This document shows, in pieces, positions 26,801 through 36,212 of a stretch of DNA of 64,000 nt (its first letter is position 1; each line of letters opens with the position of its first letter). Both the position numbers and the translations under genes were made by a program. The stretch is taken from contig JAJCYI010000139.1 of the NCBI GenBank assembly GCA_029263015.1, forward strand, positions 1 to 64,000, written 5' to 3'. The notes below the pieces were generated by a model. That model saw only the letters and a program-made list of their open reading frames with translations. It was not told where the DNA came from and did no database searches. The stretch comes from Saprospiraceae bacterium (GTDB lineage: Bacteria > Bacteroidota > Bacteroidia > Chitinophagales > Saprospiraceae).

Positions 26801-27738
26801 CTGATAAAGTCATTAAATGTTGTTGAATTATAGGTGCTACCACTAACTGAAATTTGGTCGTTGATCCTTAATCCATTTCCGGCGCTTATTTTTATGAAAT
26901 AATAATTTTTGGTGTCGTAATAATTTGTTGGGTAATTGAATACGCCCTTCTCCTCATTAAATGACCATACATTTGGGCCTTGTCCAAAGAAAAGTAGATA
27001 GTCTCCTTCATTAAATGTTCCGTCATTTTCCCCTGATACATAAATGGCATTTTCAACTAGGTCGTCAGCCCTGTCCGCTTCTACCAATTCAGGCAGGACA
27101 CCACCACCATTACCATATAATTTAATGGAGCGCGGATCAATATTGTCCACGTCAATCCCCATTTCATTTTTTAAAAAATTATAATCCAGTTTATAAGCAC
27201 CAGTTTCGCTCACCTCAAATTTGTAGATATTACCATCGGACAGCACAGACGTATAGGTATGTCCGCCCCGATTAGCAGTGGGAGGGGTTTGTGCCTGGTA
27301 AGAAACACGTATTTCAAAAGAAACCAAACGTTCATATTGGCCCGGTCCTATTTGGCGGATTGGAATGAACGAAATCCTTCCAAAATAATCTGACCGATCT
27401 TTTTCGACGGAAATTTCAATGTTGACGCCCTCTCTCAAAACAGCATCATCAACAGACGGTGTTTTTGAGTATGGTTCATAAGAGACATTTGAAAAGACAG
27501 CTTGGATTTCACTGTAAGCATCCAGCTTAAACCGCTTAGCAAAGTAGGGTAGCGTTGGATGGCTTTCATCAAAATATGCACCTTCAAAATGGCTGATAAA
27601 ATAGGTGGTAGCATCTTCTGCTGGCACCAGAGGTGATTCTTCTGACCAATTCAACGTTCCCTTTATTGTTGTCGGAGAGTTGGCAAAAACTACTGTTACT
27701 AGCAGGAGTGCGATAATGGATGTCCCAAATTTCTTCAT
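23860..27738 (-). CDS. porU: T9SS sortase PorU
   Basis: A 1292-residue surface protease of the gingipain (C25) family that removes C-terminal sorting domains and attaches cargo. A signal peptide ends near residue 20. The catalytic domain spans about 540-900: His in VYLGHGGSKGW (about 789) and Cys in TATCSFSGFDNP (about 821). An Ig-like region and the C-terminal FlgD-like/T9SS domain (LNYPNPFISSTCFMFELN ... GVYIYKVKIQ) follow. It lies upstream of porV and is divergent from the PorP/SprF-like gene. Size and motifs fit the family closely. Confidence 0.95.
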   Translation of the reverse strand: MKKFGTSIIALLLVTVVFANSPTTIKGTLNWSEESPLVPAEDATTYFISHFEGAYFDESHPTLPYFAKRFKLDAYSEIQAVFSNVSYEPYSKTPSVDDAVLREGVNIEISVEKDRSDYFGRISFIPIRQIGPGQYERLVSFEIRVSYQAQTPPTANRGGHTYTSVLSDGNIYKFEVSETGAYKLDYNFLKNEMGIDVDNIDPRSIKLYGNGGGVLPELVEADRADDLVENAIYVSGENDGTFNEGDYLLFFGQGPNVWSFNEEKGVFNYPTNYYDTKNYYFIKISAGNGLRINDQISVSGSTYNSTTFNDFIRYEKEIFNLIHDWSFGQGSGRQFYGDYFKVKVDEDYSNEFQVENLVSNAPAKLRAVFAGRIESGSFGRFVINANGNTFSTSNFGTTSGGSVDTYAHSQVIDQEFVPGSDQFDINLNFEKGSASFNEGWLDYLQVNFRRHLLMAGDQMIFRDGQTIGNDASTFNLGNASGNLEIWDITDPLHPKRQETSLNGSDLSFTTNTNSLKEFIVFNTSTGFLSANAIPNDIIENQNIHGIDEVNMAIIYPKEFESEAERLAEHRREFSGLEVVTVEVNQLYNEFSSGRKDGGAIRDFAGMLLERNPEGFHSLLLFGDGSFDSRDIYHLGGDFIPVYETTNSLSPISSFPSDDFYGLLSDGEGANINIGSLDIGVGRLPVKDLDEATTAVDKIIFYDTNSGNYRDWRNRILFIGDDEDNNTHTNDANGIADFIGNKNKNLNVDKIYLDAFPQVSTSGGTRVPLATEAMNNNMFKGLLAMVYLGHGGSKGWTQERVLKIDDILSWTNKDRMPLIITATCSFSGFDNPAFTSGGELAFLNEKGGAIGLYTTVRPVFANANEQLTRASVDTLFYKFNNEIPTLGEVLRISKNKVGSASNSRKFLLIGDPAQKLALPNYKVATTKINGQNVSLAVIDTIRSLQKVTIEGEVQDDFGNLMNDFSGIVYPTIFDKKVTYQTLGQATSSPVFNFDLQKNIIFKGRASVTNGKFSFTFVVPKDIDYNYGAFKLSYYASDETQLEDAAGNYQEVIVGGTDPNALADDRGPRVEVFMDDESFVFGGMTSSDPLLLVKLEDDNGINVVGNAIGHDLNGVMDNNSQNFNYVLNDFYEAAIDDHTKGEVRFPIYDIPEGRHEIKVTAWDIANNPAEGFTEFVVVSSEKTALEHVLNYPNPFISSTCFMFELNPARPGVELDALVQIYTISGRLIKTLEERIILEDRRLGSDNCIRWDGRDDYGDPLAKGVYIYKVKIQSPNTGQTLLEGESEFEKLVILK

Positions 27739-28079
27739 ATCTTGCGCTGGTTAATTTATTGGATTTAGCCTTGAATGGTAATTCGAAAGAAGGCCGATAA
27801 TTTTATCAGGATTATGAACGTTAAGTGAAAACAGCTATGATGCAGCGTAGTTTTTTAACTAAAAAATGTCTTCTACGGGCAAAACAATTCTGAAACGATC
27901 CGAATATTTTAGCAAGCTTGCTGGCAGTTATTGAGATTGTTCAATATTTGGGCAATTATTTCTACTTCAAAGCATTTACTTTTGGGGAAACACATTCGGG
28001 CTCATCCACTATTATTTCCCTTGGGTTCATTGCACAAATTTAGTTCTTTTGTTTAACTGAATCACAACCATTGAGGTCA
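27739..28079. other. Divergent intergenic region porU / porP-like
   Basis: 341 bp without a gene. A TAAATTTG -7 box on the minus strand (28035-28042) points toward porU but lies about 300 bp from it. No strong promoter was found close to either start. Confidence 0.3.
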
Positions 28080-29093
28080 ATGAAAAGACAAATACTTTCC
28101 TTTATCATTGTCGCTTTCACGGCGCTTTCAGCTGTACAGGCTCAGGATCCTGTGTTCAGTCAATTCTATTCTACACCACTTTTGCTCAATCCAGCTTTTG
28201 CAGGGACCACTTTCGCACCAAGGGTTTCTGCCAGTTACAGAAACGAATGGCCTACCGTGGCTGATATTGGAGTTGCCTATTCTACATACGCCGTATCTTA
28301 TGAACAATTCGTGCCGGAAGTGAACAGCGGTTTCGGATTGATGATATTGACCGACAACGCAGGCGACGGACTTTTAAAAATGAACAATATCCTCGCCTCG
28401 TATGCCTATCGGATTGATGTCAATGATGAATTTCACTTAAAACTTGGCATCGAGGCAGGTTTCAGGCAGTATAAACTTGACTGGGACAAGCTCGTTTTTT
28501 TTGATCAAATAGACCGTATAGAAGGCCCTGTCAACCCTACCAACGAAATCCGGCCTGATGCACTTACCAATACCATATTTGATGCTGGAGCAGGGCTGCT
28601 TGCATTTAGCAACCAATTTTATGGAGGAATTGCCTTGCATCACCTTACCAGCCCTGACGAAGGATTTACGGATGTCAATGCTGGGTTGGTGGAAGGGTTG
28701 CCTTTGCAGTTATCATTTCATGGCGGGGCACAGTTTATTGTTAAAGAAGGCAATAACCGGCAACCTGCATCGTTTGTTTCGCCAAATATCCTTTTCCTAA
28801 AACAAGGAGACCAAGGGCAGGTCAATGTTGGTGCTTATTATAGCATGGGGTTGGTTTTTGCGGGAGGGTGGTATCGACATGCTTTCGGAAACCCCGACGC
28901 AGCCATAGCAATGGTTGGCTTTTCATACGATGTTTTTAAAATTGGCTATAGTTACGACTTCACTTTGTCCAGCCTTGCCCCAACTGGCGGTTCACATGAA
29001 ATCTCTATTGTGCTCAATTTTGAGAACAGTGAACGCTTGAGAAATAAACGTTTTGCAAATAGATACAATGACTGTTTTAAAATATTTAGATAA
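28080..29093 (+). CDS. PorP/SprF-like outer-membrane protein
   Basis: A 337-residue beta-barrel of the PorP/SprF family. The mature N-terminus QDPVFSQFYSTPLLLNPAF plus AGT follows a signal peptide (about 1-22). The C-terminal strands read AIAMVGFSYDVFKIGYSYDFTLS. I start at ATG 28080, not at the TTG 9 bp upstream. These proteins pair with particular T9SS cargo or adhesin complexes (type B sorting). Here no type B cargo is next to it; it lies between porU and gldJ. Confidence 0.88.
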   Translation: MKRQILSFIIVAFTALSAVQAQDPVFSQFYSTPLLLNPAFAGTTFAPRVSASYRNEWPTVADIGVAYSTYAVSYEQFVPEVNSGFGLMILTDNAGDGLLKMNNILASYAYRIDVNDEFHLKLGIEAGFRQYKLDWDKLVFFDQIDRIEGPVNPTNEIRPDALTNTIFDAGAGLLAFSNQFYGGIALHHLTSPDEGFTDVNAGLVEGLPLQLSFHGGAQFIVKEGNNRQPASFVSPNILFLKQGDQGQVNVGAYYSMGLVFAGGWYRHAFGNPDAAIAMVGFSYDVFKIGYSYDFTLSSLAPTGGSHEISIVLNFENSERLRNKRFANRYNDCFKIFR

Positions 29094-29136
29094 TTGCCTG
29101 ATTAATGGCACTTTATGTTAATTTTTTTTTCAACCA

Positions 29137-29165
29137 TTGTTTTGACCTTTACATTCATATATTTG
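29137..29165 (+). promoter_or_regulatory. gldJ promoter (-33 TTG, -7 TATATTTG)
   Basis: TTG at 29137-29139 and TATATTTG at 29158-29165 are separated by 18 nt, a good match to the Bacteroidota primary-sigma promoter, 37 nt before the ATG. Confidence 0.6.
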
Positions 29166-29202
29166 CGGGCTTAAAATTTTAATACAAAAATTCTTATTAA
29201 AA

Positions 29203-30708
29203 GTGATGACACAATTGTTGAAGTTTACTACTATCCTTTTCCTCGCTTTGGTTACATTAAGCTCTTGTGGTAAGAAAGAAGGTTCTTCTACTACAGGGTG
29301 GCAATACAACGATACAAAATGGGGAGGGTTTGAAAAAGTAGATTACGAAGGTCAGGCCACTGGTCCGAACCTTGTGTTAATTGAAGGCGGCACTTTCACC
29401 ATGGGAGTTACCGATCAAGATGTAACCTATGACTGGAATGCTGTTCCACGCCGAGTAACTGTATCATCTTTCTATATGGATGAAACGGAAGTTGCTAATA
29501 TCGATTACCGTGAGTACCTGTACTGGATAACCAGGGTGTTCGGAGAATCTTACCCAGAAGTTTACCTGAATGCTTTGCCGGACACATTGGTTTGGCGGGA
29601 AGAATTGGCTTTTAATGAGCCATTCGTAGAAACTTATTTCCGTCACCCATCATACGATGGCTACCCAGTAGTTGGCGTGAGTTGGCTTCAAGCAAATGAC
29701 TACGCTCAATGGCGTACCGATAGGGTGAACGAGATGATCCTTATTGAAAAAGGCATCCTCAACCTTAATCCTGAGCAAAAGGATGAAGATAACTTTAACA
29801 CAGAATCCTATTTGGCTGGACAGTACCAAGGTGATGTCCGAAAAAATTTGAAAGATATCAGAACTGATGGGGAGCGCCCAGTGCGTTTCGAAGACGGCGT
29901 CATGTTGCCGACTTATCGTTTGCCTACCGAAGCCGAATGGGAATACGCAGCTCTTGCACTCATCGGAAACCTTGTTTCAGAAAAAGATGAGCGAATTTCT
30001 GACAGAAGGCTTTATACTTGGAACGGGAATACGGTTCGTTATCAAAAGCGTGACAAGTACCAAGGTAAAATATTAGCCAATTTCAAGCGTAGCAAAGGGG
30101 ATTACATGGGTATGGCTGGCAACCTGAATGATGAATCCCACATTACTTCGCACGTAAGAAAATTCTTTCCAAATGATTTTGGTTTATACCAAATGGCAGG
30201 AAACGTCAACGAATGGACTATGGATCTTTATCGTCCGACCACCAGTTTGACTGTTGAAGATGTTGAACAACAAGATTTGAACTCTTTCCGTGGGAATAAA
30301 TTCGAAACTAAAGTGTTGGACGAAGATGGTAAACCTGTCGAGAAAGATAGCCTTGGCCGCCTGCGTTACCGTTATGTCGAAGATGATGAAGTTGCTACCC
30401 GCGAAAACTATAAAGTAGGCCAGCCATATAACTTCCTTGATGGTGACAAACAATCCGAGGCGTTTTACGATTACGGTAAAACCACCCTTGTCAGTGACAA
30501 AGCCAGGGTAATTAAGGGCGGTTCATGGCAAGATCGGGCATTCTGGCTTTCGCCGGGCACCCGTCGTTTCCGTGAAGAAGACCATTCATATCGCGATCTT
30601 GGTTTCCGTTGCGCCATGACCAGGACTGGTGGGCCTACCGGAAATGAAGATACTGCTGGTAATAGTTTTAAAACCAAGCGGAGTAAGACTAAGAGGCGTT
30701 ACAAATAA
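29203..30708 (+). CDS. gldJ: Gliding / T9SS lipoprotein GldJ
   Basis: A 501-residue lipoprotein (lipobox LSSC, about residue 22) with a formylglycine-generating-enzyme-like (SUMF1) domain: LVLIEGGTFTMG, then SFYMDETEVANIDYREYLY, GVSWLQANDYAQWR, LPTEAEWEYAAL and KGGSWQDRAF. This arrangement, with a long insert (about 160-300), is that of GldJ. GldJ stabilises other Gld proteins and is required for gliding and T9SS function. The catalytic cysteines of true FGE enzymes are not needed. gldJ followed by murF is a conserved order in the phylum, and so is the closeness of porU/porV. Confidence 0.92.
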   Translation: MMTQLLKFTTILFLALVTLSSCGKKEGSSTTGWQYNDTKWGGFEKVDYEGQATGPNLVLIEGGTFTMGVTDQDVTYDWNAVPRRVTVSSFYMDETEVANIDYREYLYWITRVFGESYPEVYLNALPDTLVWREELAFNEPFVETYFRHPSYDGYPVVGVSWLQANDYAQWRTDRVNEMILIEKGILNLNPEQKDEDNFNTESYLAGQYQGDVRKNLKDIRTDGERPVRFEDGVMLPTYRLPTEAEWEYAALALIGNLVSEKDERISDRRLYTWNGNTVRYQKRDKYQGKILANFKRSKGDYMGMAGNLNDESHITSHVRKFFPNDFGLYQMAGNVNEWTMDLYRPTTSLTVEDVEQQDLNSFRGNKFETKVLDEDGKPVEKDSLGRLRYRYVEDDEVATRENYKVGQPYNFLDGDKQSEAFYDYGKTTLVSDKARVIKGGSWQDRAFWLSPGTRRFREEDHSYRDLGFRCAMTRTGGPTGNEDTAGNSFKTKRSKTKRRYK

Positions 30709-30726
30709 TCCTTTTCAACTTTCAAG

Positions 30727-30768
30727 AAAAAGTCCCCACATCTGCTAATTGATGTGGGGACTTTTTTT
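30727..30768 (+). terminator. Intrinsic terminator after gldJ
   Basis: AAAAAGTCCCCACATC / GATGTGGGGACTTTTT hairpin, 18 bp after the stop. Confidence 0.88.
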
Positions 30769-30815
30769 ATTTATTATTGCGCATCATTCCACAAAGCGAC
30801 ACGACTGCTTTCTCA

Positions 30816-32141
30816 ATGAAAAGTATCAGCCATATTTATGACCTTTTCCTCAAGCATCCAAAAGTGAGGACAGACAGTCGGCAAATCGAACCTGGCTGTT
30901 TGTTTTTTGCATTGAAAGGTGATCGGTTCAATGGAAACAAGTTTGCCGCACAGGCCATTGAGCAGGGAGCGGCTTTTGCCGTCATTGACGAACCCGAATA
31001 TCAAAACGGCGATGGTTTTATTTTGGTTGAGGATGTTTTACAAACCCTCCAGTTATTAGCTAATTACCATCGGCGCAAGTTTCATATTCCTATTATTGCG
31101 ATTACAGGCAGCAATGGTAAAACGACTACAAAGGAATTGATAAGTACAGTACTATCGAGTCATTACAAAGCCCATTTTACGAAAGGAAATTTCAATAACC
31201 ACATCGGGGTTCCACTCACATTACTCGCTATGCCCACAGATACAGAAGTTGGTATAATCGAAATGGGGGCCAACCATCAAGGAGAAATTGAGTTTCTCTG
31301 TAAAATAGCCGAACCCACCCACGGGCTGATTACCAATATTGGCAAAGCGCACCTAGAAGGATTTGGAGGAATAGAAGGCGTAAAAAAAGGGAAATCAGAA
31401 TTGTTCCGATATCTGACCAAGCACAAGGGGGTCGCATTTGTCAATCAGGATGAAGCTTATTTAATGGAACTTTCTGAGGAGGTGAAATGGAAAATCTCTT
31501 ATAAGGAAGGGAAAATACCATCTTCTGATTCGATTCCGTTCCAAGTTGAGTTCATCTCAACCACGCCCTTTGTGAAAGCTACTTTTGTTTCTGATCAAAA
31601 TGAAGAAGTAAGGATCGAAAGCCACTTGATCGGAAGTTACAATTTCAATAATATAATGACGGCAGTAGTATTGGGTACCTATTTCAAAGTGCCGGGCAAA
31701 AAAGTAAAGAAAGCCATTGAAGATTATATTCCCTCGAACAACAGATCTCAACTACTCGATATAGGTTCCAATACGTTCATCCTTGATGCATATAACGCTA
31801 ACCCAACTAGTGTAAAAAACGCCTTGCTTTACTTTTCAAAAATGGATTCCCAAAACAAGGTTACTATTTTAGGGGCAATGAAAGAACTCGGAGGTTTTAG
31901 TAAAACAGAGCATCAAGAAATTGTGGATTTAGTTTTTTCGTTCGATTTTGAAAAGGTGATTTTAGTTGGGCAAGAATTTCAAGACATAAAGACAAACAAC
32001 CAAGCCCTTTATTTTGCCGACGTGGATGGGCTGAGCAAGTGGTTTCAGGAGCAAAATTTTGAAAATACTTACTTTTTGGTGAAAGGTTCACGTAGTATTG
32101 GCTTGGAAAAAGTAATCGGGATAGCACAAAACAAATGTTAA
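30816..32141 (+). CDS. murF: UDP-MurNAc-tripeptide--D-Ala-D-Ala ligase MurF
   Basis: A 441-residue Mur ligase adding D-Ala-D-Ala in peptidoglycan synthesis. The ATP loop is ITGSNGKTTTKE (about 96-107), followed by FTKGNFNNHIGVPLTLL and EMGANHQGEI, which are diagnostic for MurF. The C-terminal region has the DAYNANPTS motif. I prefer ATG 30816 over the upstream TTG at 30777. The 3' end overlaps the next start by 7 bp. Confidence 0.94.
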   Translation: MKSISHIYDLFLKHPKVRTDSRQIEPGCLFFALKGDRFNGNKFAAQAIEQGAAFAVIDEPEYQNGDGFILVEDVLQTLQLLANYHRRKFHIPIIAITGSNGKTTTKELISTVLSSHYKAHFTKGNFNNHIGVPLTLLAMPTDTEVGIIEMGANHQGEIEFLCKIAEPTHGLITNIGKAHLEGFGGIEGVKKGKSELFRYLTKHKGVAFVNQDEAYLMELSEEVKWKISYKEGKIPSSDSIPFQVEFISTTPFVKATFVSDQNEEVRIESHLIGSYNFNNIMTAVVLGTYFKVPGKKVKKAIEDYIPSNNRSQLLDIGSNTFILDAYNANPTSVKNALLYFSKMDSQNKVTILGAMKELGGFSKTEHQEIVDLVFSFDFEKVILVGQEFQDIKTNNQALYFADVDGLSKWFQEQNFENTYFLVKGSRSIGLEKVIGIAQNKC

Positions 32142-33331
32142 AAGAGAAAATACAATCCCTTGCAGATGAATATCTCAGCGAGATGACAGCCATTCGTCGG
32201 CATCTTCACCAATATCCTGAGCTTTCATTTCATGAAGTGGAAACAGGGAAGTTCATTTCTGAAAAACTTACTGAATTTGGAATTGAAAATGAGCAAGGCT
32301 GGGCAGGAAATGGCGTAATCGCTCTAATCAAGGGTAAAAACCCAACTCGAAAAGTGATAGCCTTGAGAGCTGATATCGATGCCCTTCCCATCACCGAGGA
32401 TAGTGCAGTACCGTATAAAAGTCGCAATGAAGGAATCATGCATGCCTGTGGCCACGATGTCCACACTTCGTGCTTGTTGGGCGTTGCAAAGATCCTCACC
32501 AAGTTGCAGAATGAATTCGAGGGATCTGTAAAATTAATCTTCCAACCAGCTGAGGAAAAACTGCCCGGCGGGGCATCGATCCTTATCAAAGAAGGCGTTT
32601 TGAAAAATCCTTCGCCAACTGCCATCTTTGGCCAGCACGTACACCCTCCACTTGAAGTTGGGAAGGTCGGTTTTAGGCCAGGAATGTACATGGCCAGTGC
32701 TGATGAATTGTACATTACCATAAAAGGAAAAGGAGGCCACGGCGCCCTGCCTCATGATTGCATTGACCCAATACTGATTGCTTCTCACCTCATTATTGGA
32801 CTACAACAGATTGTCAGCCGCTACATGGATCCGACTATTCCAGCAGTCCTGACTTTCGGGAAAATAAACTCAACTGGAGGAGCGACGAATATCATACCCA
32901 ATGAAGTAAAACTGGAAGGGACATTTCGTACCATGAATGAAGAATGGCGGGAAAAAGCACATCAACAAATGGCCACGATGGCCGAAGGCATTGCGTCAAG
33001 CATGGGTGGATTTTGCGAATTCCATATTGAAAAAGGCTACCCTTTTTTGCACAATGATGAAGTCCTTACCAAGAAGGCAAAGTTATTGGCCGAAGAATAC
33101 CTGGGAAAAGAAAATGTTGTTGATCTTCCGATACGGATGACCGCAGAAGATTTTGCCTTTTACTCCCAACAGATGCCAGCTTGTTTTTACCGGCTTGGCA
33201 CGGGCAATGTCGCAAAAGGAATCACCTCTTCTGTGCATACCAATACATTCGATGTAGATGAGGATTGCCTGCTAACTGGGATGGGTCTGATGAGTTGGCT
33301 GGCCATTAAAGAGCTGAAAAACGCACATTGA
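32135..33331 (+). CDS. M20-family amidohydrolase
   Basis: A 398-residue metallopeptidase of the M20D type (N-acyl-amino-acid or IAA-amino-acid hydrolase-like). Metal-binding motifs are HACGHDVHTS (about 103-112), the QPAEEKLPGG pair (about 135-144) and HGALPHD (about 203). It would cleave the amide of an N-acylated amino acid in the cytosol. It overlaps murF by 7 bp, so it is translationally coupled, although its function in cell-wall metabolism is not known. Confidence 0.9.
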   Translation: MLKEKIQSLADEYLSEMTAIRRHLHQYPELSFHEVETGKFISEKLTEFGIENEQGWAGNGVIALIKGKNPTRKVIALRADIDALPITEDSAVPYKSRNEGIMHACGHDVHTSCLLGVAKILTKLQNEFEGSVKLIFQPAEEKLPGGASILIKEGVLKNPSPTAIFGQHVHPPLEVGKVGFRPGMYMASADELYITIKGKGGHGALPHDCIDPILIASHLIIGLQQIVSRYMDPTIPAVLTFGKINSTGGATNIIPNEVKLEGTFRTMNEEWREKAHQQMATMAEGIASSMGGFCEFHIEKGYPFLHNDEVLTKKAKLLAEEYLGKENVVDLPIRMTAEDFAFYSQQMPACFYRLGTGNVAKGITSSVHTNTFDVDEDCLLTGMGLMSWLAIKELKNAH

Positions 33332-34058
33332 TTCGAGGAAACTAAATGTGCAAACTTGGAAAGAAACCAATTGGCAGTGAGCAGTATGCCTTTGGGGGCA
33401 TCACTTGGGAATATTGAGGAATAAGAATAGTGAATTTACTGCCCACTGCCATTCAGTTTACCGGCCGCTACCCAATGAATTTCTTTCGAGTTTCTCAGCG
33501 ACCCAATTGGTCAAAGTTATGATGCCCCCGCCTAGGAGGAATGCACCGAGTGCAAGCTGAAGGATCAACATAGTTAAATCGTTTTCGAGATGAACAAATG
33601 TGTTTCAAAAAATGGAATGGTAACTCGGTTTGAATAAATCCTTGGCCAAAATAAATCACATCACTTGGCACTAGACTTCAACGCCGTTTACAATTTCAAA
33701 AGCTCTTCTTGTGGATAGTTGGATGGGAAATCTTAACAGAAAGGATGAAAACCCATACGCAACTTTCCATTGGCAATTGCGGCACAATATGCCGACACCA
33801 ATTTTAAGTCTTTAGTACAATGTTGCATGGGAAAAATTTATTCTAATAAGTATCAATTTGATGGCGCTTCATTTGGGCATACATATTATGGAAAATATTC
33901 CTCTTGTATAAAACCCTGTGTTTACGCTAACTAATAATGGGATAACCTATATTTTCAATTATCTTGCCAAAAAACTAATATAATTTTATTTATATTTAAA
34001 ATACTGATAGGAAAAGCAGGCTAAACTGCTGAAGGTCAAAACTTTGAAGAGGGAATAT
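33332..34058. other. Long intergenic region with one tiny gene
   Basis: 727 bp holding the 37-residue ORF at 33458-33571. The rest is AT-rich, and no further feature is convincing. Confidence 0.6.
33458..33571 (-). CDS. Tiny membrane protein (37 aa), family copy 1
   Basis: ATG at 33571 to TAA at 33458. The product starts MLILQLALGAFLLGGGII, one predicted membrane helix, then a short charged tail (WVAEKLERNS). It closely resembles the 33-residue product at 52741 (MLLLYIATGAFLIGGVII, then a basic tail). The shared start, length and GAFLxGG motif in two distant places suggest a real gene family. Function unknown. Confidence 0.5.
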   Translation of the reverse strand: MLILQLALGAFLLGGGIITLTNWVAEKLERNSLGSGR

Positions 34059-35390
34059 TCAAGAACCACTTAGTACATAGAACATGCCTTTGGCTTTTAA
34101 AAGACATTCATTGAATTCCGATTCTGGCTCGGAATCATAAACGATTGCACCGCCTACTTGAGTGGAAAGGTACTTTTCTGTTTTATTATAAATAATGCTG
34201 CGGATGACAACATTAAAATCGAAACCCCCTTCTGGGGTACAATAGCCAACGGCTCCGGCATAGAGTCCGCGCTTTGTCTGTTCATACATTTCGATCAATT
34301 CCATGCTTCTTACTTTTGGTGTACCTGTCATTGATCCCATGGGAAAAGCATTCCTAATGGCGTCCACAAAATGAATGTCTTCCCGCAGTTCTCCAACAAC
34401 GGTAGAAACAAGGTGGTGGACTTGGGCAAAAGTTTTCACACCAAATAATTCAGGGACGTGTACACTGCCTGCGATGCAAGATTTGGACAAGTCGTTCCGT
34501 ACCAAGTCCACGATCATCACATTTTCAGAACGGTCTTTTTGACTGTTCAAGAGTTGGTTTTGCAAATGCTTGTCTTCACGGGGTGTCTCTCCTCTTTTGA
34601 TCGTTCCTTTAATTGGCTGTGATATTAACCGATTTCCTACTTTTCTTAAAAACCCTTCTGGGCTTGAGCTTATCAGATAATGGCTCTTCCGTTTATAAAA
34701 AGCTGAAAAGGGGGCTTTTGTCGTTTGATTCAATTGCAGAAATGTGCCCTTCTCGTCCAATAAAAAGTCTTCCAAATAGAACTCCTGGCAAAAATTCATT
34801 TCATAAATCTCCCCCAGGGAAATGTGCTGCCGAATGGCTTGGACTGTTTGAAGGTAATTGTTTTTCGAAATGCGGGAAAGTAATTTAGCAGGACGATAAT
34901 TTTTGCACTTTCTATTTTTGCTTATTGAAATTTGAAGGATGGTTTGAAATATGTGAAATGGCGATTCGGATTTGCTGTGAATTGTTACCCAATTGCCTTT
35001 TATTTCAAAAACATAGGTTGGCTGAAAAAATTGTAGGGGTGGAAACCCAATGCCATCGAAATTGGCAGAAGTGAGGTGCTCAACATCATTTTTTAAGTCG
35101 TAGCTCAAATGGCCGAACAGCCAGTCTTTTTTTTCGCTGCAATAATTTTTCAACTTATCGAATGCCCCTTCTTCTTCTGTTGAAACCAACTCGCTTTCCA
35201 TGCCGGCAGCGGCCAATACATCATAACTTTTGTGCCTATATCCCTGATAAGAATTGTGGTCGTAATAACAGCATTGTTCAAAACCATCGATCCACTCGAT
35301 AACCTGTCGTTTGAAAATGGACGGGTTGGCCAGAGCAAAAGATTCGGATAACCTGCTTGTTGACAATAAATTTGTCCGACTACTTTTCAT
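34059..35390 (-). CDS. pabB: Aminodeoxychorismate synthase component I
   Basis: A 443-residue chorismate-binding enzyme. The motif PIKGTIKRG (about residues 263-271) has the Lys that marks aminodeoxychorismate synthase rather than anthranilate synthase (PIAGT). Further hallmarks are MIVDLVRNDLSKS, FPMGSMTGTPKVRSMELI and GGAIVYDSEPESEFNECLLKAK (in part). It makes ADC for folate together with a PabA partner, which is not in the window. The N-terminal region is shorter and more divergent than in TrpE. Confidence 0.92.
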   Translation of the reverse strand: MKSSRTNLLSTSRLSESFALANPSIFKRQVIEWIDGFEQCCYYDHNSYQGYRHKSYDVLAAAGMESELVSTEEEGAFDKLKNYCSEKKDWLFGHLSYDLKNDVEHLTSANFDGIGFPPLQFFQPTYVFEIKGNWVTIHSKSESPFHIFQTILQISISKNRKCKNYRPAKLLSRISKNNYLQTVQAIRQHISLGEIYEMNFCQEFYLEDFLLDEKGTFLQLNQTTKAPFSAFYKRKSHYLISSSPEGFLRKVGNRLISQPIKGTIKRGETPREDKHLQNQLLNSQKDRSENVMIVDLVRNDLSKSCIAGSVHVPELFGVKTFAQVHHLVSTVVGELREDIHFVDAIRNAFPMGSMTGTPKVRSMELIEMYEQTKRGLYAGAVGYCTPEGGFDFNVVIRSIIYNKTEKYLSTQVGGAIVYDSEPESEFNECLLKAKGMFYVLSGS

Positions 35391-35426
35391 GTACAGAAAG
35401 AATGATTTGGTATGGAGGAAAATGGA

Positions 35427-36008
35427 TCAGGAAGTAATCCAGGTGGTTTTGTCTTCAACTGGATTCCGTTTACCTGGCAGTTCAGGCAAGTTATGATAAC
35501 CCATATAAAAAAGACCTAAACATCGTTCACCATCTTCTAATTCTAAAAACGCAGTTGCTTCCAGCGCAGATTGGGGAGTACTCCAATAGCAGCCAATCCC
35601 ATGAGCGGTACAGGTAAGGTACATGTTCTGCACTGCACAGGCTGTGGCAGCAACCTCCTCCCATTCGGGCAAACGCGCTTGGGGGTCGCGTTTCATGCAC
35701 ACAGCAATAATACACGCAGCTTTCATTGGGTTGGTCTTTAGTTTGTTGTATTTGATTTCAGAAAATTTATCCTTAGAAGTGTTGCTTTTGTAATGGCTGG
35801 ACATAAATTCGCTCAACCTTTCCAGCCCATCTCCCGCAATCACTTTAAAACGCCACGATTCCGTCAATTTATGGGTTGGTGCCCAGTTTGCATTCTCGAG
35901 GATTTCTTCCACGATTTCGCGGCTAATTGGTTTCCATAGGTATGTTTTAGGAAAAATTGACCTTCTTTTGCGGATGAGTTCACTAACTTGTGCAGGCGTG
36001 AAATTCAT
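35427..36008 (-). CDS. Nitroreductase-family flavoprotein
   Basis: A 193-residue FMN-dependent nitroreductase-like protein. The FMN-phosphate site RKRRSIFPKTY is near the N-terminus; WAPTHKLTESWRFKVI (about 47-62) and AACIIAVCM, ATACAVQNMYLTC and FYMGYHN mark the fold. It probably reduces quinones or nitro compounds with NAD(P)H. Its operon partner is unclear; it is 36 bp from the pabB start in the same orientation and may be co-transcribed. Confidence 0.88.
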   Translation of the reverse strand: MNFTPAQVSELIRKRRSIFPKTYLWKPISREIVEEILENANWAPTHKLTESWRFKVIAGDGLERLSEFMSSHYKSNTSKDKFSEIKYNKLKTNPMKAACIIAVCMKRDPQARLPEWEEVAATACAVQNMYLTCTAHGIGCYWSTPQSALEATAFLELEDGERCLGLFYMGYHNLPELPGKRNPVEDKTTWITS

Positions 36009-36212
36009 TTATTAAAAGGGAAGAGACTTCGCCGTCGAGCTTCCGAAATCGTTTCGTCGGATGCACAACAACATAAATATAAGAATCTAGTTAGTTTTAA
36101 TTCGACAAAGGTAACGTTGTTGGTGGGACAATAGTTGAAGCGGCTATTTGAATCGACGTCTGCTATCTGACCTCTAAGCCTGATCGAGGCTCATACAATA
36201 ATTGCATCGACC